The notes beneath the pieces were generated by a model. It saw nothing but the letters and a program-made list of their open reading frames with translations. It was not told the origin of the DNA and ran no database searches. From JAPHTQ01 sp050288165 (GTDB lineage Bacteria; Pseudomonadota; Gammaproteobacteria; Thiohalomonadales; Thiohalomonadaceae): DNA of 64,000 bases. This document shows, piece after piece, positions 25,595 to 34,178 of this stretch; the first letter of the stretch is position 1; each line of letters starts with the position of its first letter. The stretch spans positions 1-64,000 of the forward strand of contig JBNKDG010000005.1 of NCBI GenBank assembly GCA_050288165.1, in the 5' to 3' direction. A program made the translations under genes and the position numbers.

Positions 25595-25810
25595 CTATTG
25601 AATTCTCTCTAACAACGGCAACACCACCTTGTCATAGTGTTCGCGCTGTTTTGGCGAAAGGCTGGCAAGATTACCGTCGTTGGCAATCAACAAGATCGAC
25701 AGCCCCTTGGCGACAGCGGGATCGAGACCGATCTCCACGGCATAGGCCTCAATGGTTCCAGGGGTGTCGTGGAGCAAGATGTTAAGGGCGCGGAGGTTAA
25801 CCAATTTCAT
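25595..25810 (-). CDS. Small protein of unknown function, copy A of a duplicated gene
   Basis: About 71 residues from the ATG at 25810. Unrecognised; soluble and mixed helical, with LSPKQREHYDKVVLPLLE at the C terminus. A second copy at 27366-27575 differs at only three of 69 aligned residues although the DNA differs at about 18 of 206 positions, so most changes are silent and both copies look selected as proteins. The two copies flank the S41 lipoprotein gene. Confidence 0.65.
   Translation of the reverse strand: MKLVNLRALNILLHDTPGTIEAYAVEIGLDPAVAKGLSILLIANDGNLASLSPKQREHYDKVVLPLLERIQ
25598..25803. repeat. Direct repeat A, flanking the S41 lipoprotein gene
   Basis: About 206 bases, about 91% identical by eye (18 differences) to 27369-27574 in the same orientation. 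It coincides with the small coding sequence and ends at GGTTAACCA, just inside its start. Recombination between the copies would delete the S41 gene. Confidence 0.85.
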
Positions 25811-25847
25811 TATCCCCACCAGCCACGAAGTATAATTTCAATCGAGT

Positions 25848-27239
25848 CTACCTCTTTATGATTTGACGAATGTACCGTACCGCTTCTTGCAGAAGAACAT
25901 CCGTATTTTTAAGGTATTGTTGATAAGCCAAGTCGTAGGTGACGGGTATACGGATGTCTGGATGAACACCGCCAGACCCGGTTGAATCACTGTCGATCTG
26001 AATATTCATATTCTCATCAAGCGACCGTCCAGGGGAAAATCCAAACACTACATCTTCTGGAAGTCGGAATATCTTGGGAAGATCAACGGCGAATGACCCC
26101 GCCGTGCCGTACTGACCCATTACATGACCGTTCGGCAGTCGCTTCACAACCATGGGAAGACCTTCTGCCGTACTTATTGAATTGTTATCGACAAGAACGA
26201 CAATTGTGCCGGGAAAGTAGGGCTGCACTGGCGTTATGGTTAAGGTCTCGTCGGGCTTGAGAACAAATGAATCGACGTCTGTATCGTAATAGGAGACATG
26301 CTCATAGAGGCTTGTATCCTGCACGAAATGTCCGCACATCTGCGGGACTAGCGCATCCAGACCGCCTTCATTTCCCCGCACATCGATAATAACCCCATGC
26401 ACATTCGCCTCAATCATCGCGGCTAATGCTTCCTTAAACTCACTATACAGCCCCCACTGTGTCAGCGACGGCATAAACTTGTTAATCTTTATATAGCCGA
26501 CATGCTCCGGCATCACCCTGTATTCAATTTGGGTTTTCATGAGCGCCGCAGGGTTGATGTCGGATACGGCACTTTTCTCCAGGTCGGCCATGCCATCGTC
26601 GTAGGTTTTCAATGAAATTGTTAGCTCAGATTTATCACCGGGGTTTTTGAAGGTGATCATCGATTTGCTACCCAACGGTGCACGGGTCAAATATCGGCAT
26701 TGTTCCAGAAAGCGACCTTCAGCAGTCGCTTTTTGGCGCTCCGCCCACAGGAGGGATGTGTTTTTCACAGCTTCATCAATTGCAGTGCCATTCCAACTTT
26801 TTACTACGGCACCCCATTTCATTCCGCCCAATACAGCCGGCCCGGATTCTGCAACGTAGTGAACAATATAGGTCCCGTCATGCAATCTCATGAGACCAAG
26901 ACCATAACTTCCGGCTATGTTCTTTTCACGCAGCCCAAAATCATTGCCTGCAATAAAAACATGCCCATCAGGAAAACTGAAAGCGTATTGGCGTAAAGCG
27001 AGGTAGTACGCTTCCTTGTTTTGCTGCGCCTGCGCTACTTTAATTCTCTCGGAAGTAACGTTGTATAACGAGTCCATGTCGAGCTTTTTCCACTCAATAA
27101 AGGGGTAACTCCTGGATACGATTTGGTGCATCTCATCGAAGGCAGACAACCATGTTTTGTCGCTTAGCTTTACGCCAACACATGACGACAATAAGAATGA
27201 GAGCGTTATAAGAATGAATATTCTGATTTTCTCACCCAT
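25848..27239 (-). CDS. S41-family peptidase-like lipoprotein
   Basis: 463 residues. The signal peptide carries lipobox LSSC with lipidation Cys20. A PDZ-like segment covers about 110-165. The S41 core follows: DVRGNEGG at 286-293 and DNNSISTAEG at 351-360, where S356 and E359 fit the Ser...Glu arrangement of the tricorn/IRBP-like branch. VMGQYGTAG near 373-381 replaces the FGK lysine block of CtpA-type proteases. It is therefore probably an active or once-active envelope protease of the non-CtpA type. The composition is more AT-rich than the housekeeping genes, and the gene is bracketed by direct repeats, which suggests acquisition as a unit. Confidence 0.82.
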   Translation of the reverse strand: MGEKIRIFILITLSFLLSSCVGVKLSDKTWLSAFDEMHQIVSRSYPFIEWKKLDMDSLYNVTSERIKVAQAQQNKEAYYLALRQYAFSFPDGHVFIAGNDFGLREKNIAGSYGLGLMRLHDGTYIVHYVAESGPAVLGGMKWGAVVKSWNGTAIDEAVKNTSLLWAERQKATAEGRFLEQCRYLTRAPLGSKSMITFKNPGDKSELTISLKTYDDGMADLEKSAVSDINPAALMKTQIEYRVMPEHVGYIKINKFMPSLTQWGLYSEFKEALAAMIEANVHGVIIDVRGNEGGLDALVPQMCGHFVQDTSLYEHVSYYDTDVDSFVLKPDETLTITPVQPYFPGTIVVLVDNNSISTAEGLPMVVKRLPNGHVMGQYGTAGSFAVDLPKIFRLPEDVVFGFSPGRSLDENMNIQIDSDSTGSGGVHPDIRIPVTYDLAYQQYLKNTDVLLQEAVRYIRQIIKR

Positions 27240-27365
27240 TACACTGCCTCCAAAGCCATAGTGAGGAGATTACCCATTGTATGAGGTGACGAACCCGGAA
27301 CCGTCAGGTTCGGTTCAATACTATCGCACCAATCTAATCCGAACCATTTGGACAGGGAATCACTA

Positions 27366-27575
27366 TTATTGAATTCTCTCTAACAACGGCAGCACCACCT
27401 TGTCATAGTGTTCACGCTGCTTTGGTGAGAGGCTGGCAAGATTGCCGTCGTTGGCAATAAGCAAGATCGACAGCCCCTTAGCGACAACAGGATCGAGACC
27501 GATCTCCGTGGCATAGGCCTCAATGGTTCCGGGGGTATCGTGGAGAAGGATGTTAAGGGTGCGGAGGTTAACCAT
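27366..27575 (-). CDS. Small protein of unknown function, copy B of a duplicated gene
   Basis: 69 residues from the ATG at 27575, nearly the same protein as copy A (25595-25810): three substitutions (Ala/Thr, Val/Thr, Ala/Val). No family recognised and only a weak ribosome binding site. It lies between the S41 lipoprotein gene and the unrecognised 612-residue protein gene. Confidence 0.6.
   Translation of the reverse strand: MVNLRTLNILLHDTPGTIEAYATEIGLDPVVAKGLSILLIANDGNLASLSPKQREHYDKVVLPLLERIQ
27369..27574. repeat. Direct repeat B, flanking the S41 lipoprotein gene
   Basis: Second copy of the roughly 206-base repeat at 25598-25803, same orientation, about 1.77 kb away. Confidence 0.85.
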
Positions 27576-27651
27576 TCTTTATAGCTTTAAATTGCTCTAG
27601 CGAAATCACGAAAGAGAATTTTCATTTGACCCCACGTATTTCTTAGCCTGT

Positions 27652-29490
27652 TTAATTAGTGAATATTACAACACCAAAATCGACAGCAGACTTAATCACC
27701 TTATAATATTTAACACCATCTTCAGTTAGCTGGAACGTCCTATTTTTTTCTCCCGTACGCACTATATACTCAAGGTTTGGACCCTTGATAACTCTCCTTG
27801 TATTATTGACTAATGCCTTGCCATCAGCCCCAAGATTTTCATTAATATACTTAACAACATTCTGTTGTTCTGCTTCATTACCTAGTGAACCAACAGAGTA
27901 AATTAATCTTTGCAACGAGTCAGCCATCAGCTTTTCTCGTGTAGGTCGCAACAACTCAAACTCATCAATACCATCCAGCTCACAGCGTAAGCACCACCGC
28001 ATATAATCTCTTAACCAACCTTCCGCCGACTCAAAACTAATGCCAGATATATCTATTTCATCTCCGTTAATAGAGAACGACCCTTTACCCAAAACAAACT
28101 CAATGTCAGCCCCAACCCAAAAGCTGTCTTTAAAAACAGAGGAAGGAATAGCATTGATGATGTAACTCTTGTTTATTTCTGGCTCTTTAACGCTCGCCAA
28201 AAAATACTTGTGCTTTTTGTCATCCAAATAACGCAAGTAAATAGAAAAAATCAGCGGTTTAAACAAAAAACCAGAAGAATCTTTCAAATATTCAACGCCT
28301 CTTGGCTCTTTATCATAACCGTCATCAGTAGCAGACAATTTTATGTTTTTGGAATCAATGTGTATCTCTATATCACTTGCATCATTTATCAATCCAGACT
28401 GGAACCCCAGAACAGTAAATGACTGTGACTCAATAACAATCTCGTCTCCCTGCTCGATACTCTCTATGGGCACATCAATCTCATCGTCAGAACCCATCAA
28501 TTTATGTTGCAGGTTTGTCGACTCATCCAGTTCGACAATTTCTCTTACCGCCCTCGAGACTTTTGGATCTTTTACTATCTCAGGGATTTTCTCGCCACCT
28601 ATCACTTTAGAAATCAGATCAAGCTCTAAATATCTGGCAACTCTCTCAGCAATACTTTCTTCTTCTATTTTTGTTTTAAAATGAAGCTTAGCACTTCCCG
28701 AAGCCAACTCTCCCAGCCTGGGTGACTTGAAATAACTCCGTATTGGCCTAAACATTTCCTCTAAATAACCAGAAGTCTTACTATGCAATACCGACAATGA
28801 AGAAAGTACTTTTTGTATATACACAATATCCATACCACCACCAGTAGTAACACCACCTTGGTAGTGAAGCATGTAATCATCGACCTCATTTTCGAGGGCC
28901 TCTAAAAAGACATTAAACTTTTCTTTTTCTTTCTCATTCCTTAAATTAAGTAACGCCAACTCCTTTGCTAACAATCGATTATTACTATCTGTTGCATAAA
29001 CTTTTAGTGCATTAATGTATGGGTTTGTACTGTCGAGGATATAACCTGCACTCAGTATTGAATTTATATTATCTGGAAGACTGGTAGCTGATAACGCACT
29101 AGAAACAAGCGCATCAATCGCCCTTTTCGCGTAAAGATTCAAATCCTTTAGATCACTAAATAGATAAATTTTCGAATCTTTGTATGTATGGGTATCTATA
29201 ACGCCTGTAAGGACATTTTTATGAATGTTTAAATATGTATATAACTTACTATCTATATTGAGGCGTGCAACATAGCAGGATGTATCTTTATAAACATCAT
29301 CCATAATGAGCGCTCTGGGCAGCAAGGTAATTGCGCCAGATACTACATAATCATCTAATTCATCTTCACCTACAGATAGCTTCGTTACTGCATTAAATAA
29401 TCTTTTATCGTGAATAAAGGCAGCCGCACCCCATGCCACGTCGACATTTGTTGCGCCACCTCCTTCAAATCCTATCAACTTAATACTCAT
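27652..29490 (-). CDS. Unrecognised 612-residue soluble protein, second gene of an accessory pair
   Basis: No signal peptide or membrane helix. I do not recognise the family. Visible features: N terminus MSIKLIGFEGGGATNVDVAW, an acidic low-complexity stretch near the middle (MGSDDEIDVPIESIEQGDEI), a charged helical segment near 190-210 (LRNEKEKEKFNVFLEALENE), and a C-terminal region (LTEDGVKYYKVIKSAVDFGV) resembling a small winged-helix or transcription-related fold only superficially. The gene is markedly AT-rich. Its ATG overlaps the stop of an open frame continuing the upstream gene (ATGA), pointing to translational coupling and to a functional pair. An anti-phage or toxin-type role is possible from the context, but no catalytic motif supports it. 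Confidence 0.7.
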   Translation of the reverse strand: MSIKLIGFEGGGATNVDVAWGAAAFIHDKRLFNAVTKLSVGEDELDDYVVSGAITLLPRALIMDDVYKDTSCYVARLNIDSKLYTYLNIHKNVLTGVIDTHTYKDSKIYLFSDLKDLNLYAKRAIDALVSSALSATSLPDNINSILSAGYILDSTNPYINALKVYATDSNNRLLAKELALLNLRNEKEKEKFNVFLEALENEVDDYMLHYQGGVTTGGGMDIVYIQKVLSSLSVLHSKTSGYLEEMFRPIRSYFKSPRLGELASGSAKLHFKTKIEEESIAERVARYLELDLISKVIGGEKIPEIVKDPKVSRAVREIVELDESTNLQHKLMGSDDEIDVPIESIEQGDEIVIESQSFTVLGFQSGLINDASDIEIHIDSKNIKLSATDDGYDKEPRGVEYLKDSSGFLFKPLIFSIYLRYLDDKKHKYFLASVKEPEINKSYIINAIPSSVFKDSFWVGADIEFVLGKGSFSINGDEIDISGISFESAEGWLRDYMRWCLRCELDGIDEFELLRPTREKLMADSLQRLIYSVGSLGNEAEQQNVVKYINENLGADGKALVNNTRRVIKGPNLEYIVRTGEKNRTFQLTEDGVKYYKVIKSAVDFGVVIFTN

Positions 29491-29656
29491 GCCCAGGCAC
29501 TCCTAGTCAAGTCACCCAGCCCACCACGCACATGAGTTGCGAGTAAATGTTTTAATTCTTTCTGTTTATCCTCATCTTCCTCCGCCAATACAATATCCAT
29601 GAGCTCATTTATATCCGTATCTTTACAACACCAAAAACTAACGAACTGGAAGTTTT
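29487..29656 (-). pseudogene. Out-of-frame continuation of the 187-residue gene (probable frameshift)
   Basis: In the -1 frame relative to the upstream gene, the minus strand is open from about 29656 to a TGA at 29489-29487. It encodes NFQFVSFWCCKDTDINELMD and onward to TRSAWA. That TGA overlaps the ATG of the next gene. One extra A in the AAAA run at 29656-29653 would join the two frames into a protein of about 226 residues. This suggests a base lost by mutation or a sequencing error in a homopolymer. Confidence 0.55.
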
Positions 29657-30172
29657 CAATTTACCTCTTGAACGAAGCTCCCATATCCATGCTCTCCATT
29701 CATTTTTGTCTGACCATATATTAGACACCAAAGCACCGCCCCATATATCATGCGGCCCCTCCCACTTTGGTTTTACCGAATCTTTGTAGGCATTGACATT
29801 TTCATCATCATTGCCTGGATACTGCGCATATACCGCATCGAATTTATCGAATGGCCATGAATACTGCTTCAAATACTTAGCCTTGTCTTCAGCGTTCCAG
29901 TCCGCAATTGGCTTTATTTTTCTCATTAATCCACCGGTATCAAACGGTGTTACATCGCCATCACAGTTTTGTATTTTTATCGCTATACAGCTGCGACCAA
30001 ATACCTCATCACTCCTTCCGAAATATGCATACACACATGGACCATCAATTTCTAAAACCTCCTCAGCTTCAAGTGTGTCTTTACCTTGCCTATTGCTAGG
30101 AGCCTTACCGTCGATCAGGACATCAACTCTTTCTTCTAGCGAGTTGCGATTAAATGAATGAAACCACAACAT
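29609..30172 (-). CDS. Unrecognised 187-residue protein, first gene of an accessory pair, probably frameshifted
   Basis: Starts at ATG 30172 with GGGA about 8 bases upstream. No family recognised. Visible: an acidic N-terminal half (GKDTLEAEEVLEIDGPCVYA), a Trp-rich C-terminal half (WEGPHDIWGGALVSNIWSDK, EWRAWIWELRSRG) and no membrane segment. The last about 14 residues as read (TSSSLVFGVVKIRI) probably come from the wrong frame: see the open continuation at 29487-29656. It is AT-rich like its partner. A perfect 12-bp palindrome lies about 50 bases upstream of the start and may be its operator. Confidence 0.65.
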   Translation of the reverse strand: MLWFHSFNRNSLEERVDVLIDGKAPSNRQGKDTLEAEEVLEIDGPCVYAYFGRSDEVFGRSCIAIKIQNCDGDVTPFDTGGLMRKIKPIADWNAEDKAKYLKQYSWPFDKFDAVYAQYPGNDDENVNAYKDSVKPKWEGPHDIWGGALVSNIWSDKNEWRAWIWELRSRGKLKTSSSLVFGVVKIRI

Positions 30173-30219
30173 GTAAAAAATCCCTCTCCCACAGTCCTAT
30201 TAAGATTTACTTACAGCAA

Positions 30220-30231
30220 CATACTAGTATG
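30220..30231. promoter_or_regulatory. Perfect palindrome upstream of the accessory pair
   Basis: CATACTAGTATG is a perfect 12-bp palindrome about 50 bases before the start at 30172, where an operator of the accessory pair would be expected. Short palindromes also occur by chance. Confidence 0.4.
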
Positions 30232-30324
30232 AAGCAGGTTTAACAGATATACATTTACTCGAACAACAAGCCTAACGAGAACCTTGACCCCTGCGGTATT
30301 AATCGAACCATGTGTGGTGTAAAA

Positions 30325-33300
30325 CTAGCTCCGTTCGTAACCCAGATTCGGCCCCAACCACTTCTCAACTTCGACTTTATTCAGTCCCTTCCTTTTAGCA
30401 TATTCCTCCACCTGCTCCTCATTAATTTTCCCTATCGCAAAGTAGCGGCTTTCCGGATGGCTGAAGTAGAGGCCTGAAACAGCCGCTGTCGGCACCATCG
30501 CCTTCGCTTCGGTGAGCCAGATGCCGGTCTGTTTCTCCACATCGAGCAGCGACCAGACGGTGTCTTTCTCCGTATGGTCCGGGCAGGCAGGATAGCCTAG
30601 TGCGGGGCGGATGCCCTGGTATTCTTCTTTAATCAGGTCTTCGTTGCTCAGTGCTTCATCAGGACAGAAACCCCAATCCGATTTACGCACTACCTGGTGC
30701 AGCCATTCGGCGCAGGCTTCGGCGAGGCGGTCGGCAATGGCCTTGAGCATGATGGCGCTGTAGTCGTCGTGCGCGGCTTCGAAGGCCTTTACCTTTTCGT
30801 CGATACCAATGCCGGTGGTGCAGGCGAACATGCCGACATAATCCTGCTTGCCACTGGATTGCGGCGCGACGAAATCGGCGAGACTGTAGTTCGGCTGCCC
30901 ATCAGGCTGACGGGTTTGCTTACGCAGGAAGTGCAGACTTGTCTGTGCGGTTTCACCGTCCGTATCAAAGACAATCACGTCGTCATCATCGGTGCTATTG
31001 GCGGGGAAGAGGCCAATCACGGCTTTGGCGGTGAGCCACTTTTCCGCGATGATCTTTTTCAGCATTGCCTGCGCATCGTCGAACAGTTTGCGCGCCTCTT
31101 CGCCCTTCTCTTTGTCGTCGAAAATTTGCGGGTAACGGCCTTTCAGTTCCCAGGCGTGGAAGAAGAAGGTCCAGTCAATGAAGGGAACCAGATCTTCCAG
31201 CGAGATATCGTCGAAGGTGGTGACGCCCAGTTCGTTCGGTACCGGCGGGGTGTAGTTTTCCCAGTCGATCTTCACCTTGTTGGCGCGCGCTTCTGCCAGG
31301 CTGACAAACTGCGTTGCCGCCTGACGACCGGCGTGACGTTCACGCACCGCTTCGTATTCGGCTTTTACGCCTGCTACGAAGGTGTCGCGGTTGGCGGCGC
31401 TGATCAGGTTTTGCGCAACACCTACAGCACGTGAGGCATCCTTCACCCAGACCACCGGTTCAGCGTAGTTAGGTTCGACTTTTACCGCGGTGTGGGCGAC
31501 GGATGTGGTGGCACCGCCGAGCATTATCGGTTGTTTGTAACCGAGGCGCTGCATCTCCTTGGCGATGTGCACCATTTCATCCAGCGACGGGGTGATCAGG
31601 CCGGAGAGACCGATGATGTCGACGTCGTGTTCCTGCGCTTTTTCCAGGATGGTTTGCGCGGCGACCATGACGCCGATGTCGATAACTTCGAAGTTGTTGC
31701 ACTGCAACACCACGCCGACAATGTTTTTGCCGATGTCGTGCACGTCGCCTTTTACCGTGGCCATGAGGATCTTGCCCGCGGCCTTGGCGCCTTCTTTCTT
31801 CTCCGCCTCGATGTAGGGGATGAGGTAGGCGACTGCCTTTTTCATCACCCGTGCAGATTTCACCACCTGCGGCAGGAACATCTTGCCGTCGCCGAAGAGA
31901 TCGCCGACCGCGTTCATGCCGGACATCAGCGGCCCTTCGATCACGTCGAGTGCCGCGGGCAACTCCTGACGTGCTGCTTCGGTGTCCTCTTCCACGTAGG
32001 CGTCGATGCCTTTAACCAGCGCATGTTCGAGGCGCTTGGTCACCGGCCATTCGCGCCAGGTGAGGTCTTCTTTCTTGGCGGTGCCGCTGCCGTCGCCGCG
32101 ATATTGATCGGCGATCTCCAGCAGGCGATCGGTGGCGTCGGCACGGCGATTGAGGATCACGTCCTCCACGCGCTCGCGCAGTTCCTGCGGCAGCTCTTCG
32201 TAAACTTCAAGCATGCCCGCGTTGACGATGCCCATGGTCATACCGGCGCGGATGGCGTGGTAGAGGAATACCGAGTGGATCGCCTCGCGCACCTTGTTGT
32301 TGCCGCGGAAGGAGAAGCTGACGTTGGAGACACCGCCGCTCACTTTGGCGTAGGGCAGGTTTTCGGTGATCCAGCGGGTCGCCTCGATGAAATCGACGGC
32401 GTAGTTGTTGTGCTCTTCGATGCCGGTGGCGACGGCGAAGATGTTCGGGTCGAAGATGATGTCTTCCGCGGGGAAGCCGACCTGATTCACCAGGATGTCG
32501 TAACTGCGTTTGCAGATCTCCATCTTGCGCTGTTTGGTGTCGGCCTGGCCGGTCTCATCGAAGGCCATGACGATCACTGCCGCGCCGTATTTGCGCAGCA
32601 GTTTGGCGTGGTGAATGAACGCCTCTTCGCCCTCTTTCAGCGAGATGGAGTTGACCACGCCCTTGCCCTGAATGCACTTGAGGCCCGCTTCGATGATCTC
32701 CCACTTGGAGGAGTCGATCATCACCGGCACCTTGGCGATGTCCGGCTCGGCGGCCATCAGGTTGAGGTAGTTGGTCATGGCGGCAACGCCGTCGAGCATC
32801 GCCTCGTCCATGTTCACATCGACTATCTGCGCGCCGTCTTCCACCTGCTCGCGGCAGATGGAGAGCGCCTCGTCGTACTGCTCTTCCAGGATCAGGCGTT
32901 TGAATTTGGCGCTGCCGGTAACGTTGGCGCGTTCGCCGACGTTAACGAACAGGGAGTCGGGGCCGATGTTGAACGGCTCCAGACCAGAGAGGCGGCACTC
33001 TTTTTCAATCTGCGGCAGCTTGCGCGGCGGATGTTTGGAAACGGCTTCGACGATGGCGCGGATGTGATCCGGCCCGGTGCCGCAGCAGCCGCCGATGATG
33101 TTGAGGAAACCGTCTTTGGCCCAGGAGGCCAGTTCTTCGGCCATCGCCTTCGGCGTTTCATCGTAGCCGCCGAACTCGTTGGGCAGACCCGCGTTGGGGT
33201 GGGCCGAGACGTGGCAACTGGCGATGCGCGACATCTCTTCCACATATTGGCGCAGCTCTTTTGCACCGAGGGCGCAGTTGAGGCCGATGGAGATCGGCTG

Positions 33301-34029
33301 TGCGTGGCTGAGGGAGTTGTAGAACGCTTCAGTCACCTGGCCGGTGAGGGTACGGCCGGAGGCATCGGTGATGGTGCCGGAGATCATCACCGGCAGACGC
33401 ACGCCGTCCTCTTCGAACACGGTTTCAACGGCAAAGACACCCGCCTTGGCGTTGAGGGTGTCGAAGATGGTTTCGAGCATAATGATGTCGGCACCACCGG
33501 CGATCAGGCCGCGTGCGGCGACTTTGTACGCCTCCACCAAATCATCGAAGGTGATGGCGCGATAGCCGGGGTTGTTCACATCCGGCGAGATGGAGGCGGT
33601 GCGATCGGTCGGGCCGATAACCCCGGCGACGAAACGCGGCTTGTTCGGGGTTTGCGCTTCAGCCGCATCAGCGGCAGCACGGGCAAGGCGCGCCGCCTCG
33701 ACGTTCATCTCATACGCCAGCTCTTCCATCTTGTAGTTCTTCATCGAGATGGCGTTGGCGTTGAAGGAGTTGGTCTCGATGATGTCGGAGCCGACATCAA
33801 GGTAAGCCTTGTGGATGGCGGTAACGATGTCGGGGCGGGTCAGCGCCAGTAGGTCGTTATTGCCCTTGAGGTCTACCGGCCATTCGGCAAAACGCTCGCC
33901 GCGAAAATCCGCCTCCTGCAGTTTGTAGCCCTGCAGCATGGTGCCGGTGGCGCCATCGAGGTAGAGGATGCGCTCAGCCAATGCCTGCACAAGTTTTGCG
34001 GAATTTTTGCCGGTGTATTTGAGGGTCAT
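30325..34029 (-). CDS. metH: Cobalamin-dependent methionine synthase
   Basis: 1234 residues, a full-length MetH (E. coli 1227) that transfers a methyl group from 5-methyltetrahydrofolate through cobalamin to homocysteine. Domains in order: homocysteine/zinc domain about 10-330 with GLNCALG and GGCCGTG supplying the zinc cysteines; pterin-binding domain about 350-620; cobalamin cap; cobalamin-binding domain with DVHDIG near residue 760 (the His is the lower axial ligand); SAM-binding reactivation domain at the C terminus (RPALGYPACPDHTEK). All motifs are intact. The 150 bases upstream show no obvious cobalamin or SAM riboswitch. Monocistronic. Confidence 0.97.
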   Translation of the reverse strand: MTLKYTGKNSAKLVQALAERILYLDGATGTMLQGYKLQEADFRGERFAEWPVDLKGNNDLLALTRPDIVTAIHKAYLDVGSDIIETNSFNANAISMKNYKMEELAYEMNVEAARLARAAADAAEAQTPNKPRFVAGVIGPTDRTASISPDVNNPGYRAITFDDLVEAYKVAARGLIAGGADIIMLETIFDTLNAKAGVFAVETVFEEDGVRLPVMISGTITDASGRTLTGQVTEAFYNSLSHAQPISIGLNCALGAKELRQYVEEMSRIASCHVSAHPNAGLPNEFGGYDETPKAMAEELASWAKDGFLNIIGGCCGTGPDHIRAIVEAVSKHPPRKLPQIEKECRLSGLEPFNIGPDSLFVNVGERANVTGSAKFKRLILEEQYDEALSICREQVEDGAQIVDVNMDEAMLDGVAAMTNYLNLMAAEPDIAKVPVMIDSSKWEIIEAGLKCIQGKGVVNSISLKEGEEAFIHHAKLLRKYGAAVIVMAFDETGQADTKQRKMEICKRSYDILVNQVGFPAEDIIFDPNIFAVATGIEEHNNYAVDFIEATRWITENLPYAKVSGGVSNVSFSFRGNNKVREAIHSVFLYHAIRAGMTMGIVNAGMLEVYEELPQELRERVEDVILNRRADATDRLLEIADQYRGDGSGTAKKEDLTWREWPVTKRLEHALVKGIDAYVEEDTEAARQELPAALDVIEGPLMSGMNAVGDLFGDGKMFLPQVVKSARVMKKAVAYLIPYIEAEKKEGAKAAGKILMATVKGDVHDIGKNIVGVVLQCNNFEVIDIGVMVAAQTILEKAQEHDVDIIGLSGLITPSLDEMVHIAKEMQRLGYKQPIMLGGATTSVAHTAVKVEPNYAEPVVWVKDASRAVGVAQNLISAANRDTFVAGVKAEYEAVRERHAGRQAATQFVSLAEARANKVKIDWENYTPPVPNELGVTTFDDISLEDLVPFIDWTFFFHAWELKGRYPQIFDDKEKGEEARKLFDDAQAMLKKIIAEKWLTAKAVIGLFPANSTDDDDVIVFDTDGETAQTSLHFLRKQTRQPDGQPNYSLADFVAPQSSGKQDYVGMFACTTGIGIDEKVKAFEAAHDDYSAIMLKAIADRLAEACAEWLHQVVRKSDWGFCPDEALSNEDLIKEEYQGIRPALGYPACPDHTEKDTVWSLLDVEKQTGIWLTEAKAMVPTAAVSGLYFSHPESRYFAIGKINEEQVEEYAKRKGLNKVEVEKWLGPNLGYERS

Positions 34030-34178
34030 TTTCTTCTTTGCCGTTTCTACTGATAAAAGTCATGGCGACCGCGCCGCCGGACGTGGCATTTTAGCACAGC
34101 AACGGCCATATCCGGCCGAAGTGTGACGGGGTTTGAATTTGCCTCGATTCCCTACGGGATACCATTGGATCCCCCACC

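Noticed and set aside
29653..29656. Programmed -1 ribosomal frameshift
   Set aside because: No X-XXY-YYZ slippery heptamer or downstream pseudoknot was seen. A lost base in the A-run explains the data more simply.
31492..33852. A 786-codon open frame opposite metH
   Set aside because: It is antisense to the cobalamin- and pterin-binding domains of a well-conserved metH. Its translation is His/Asp/Val-rich with no domain, as expected from the codon bias of the real gene.
34030..34178. Cobalamin or SAM riboswitch upstream of metH
   Set aside because: I found neither the B12-box nor the stem pattern of a SAM aptamer in the 150 bases. A short CGGCC palindrome alone is not enough.
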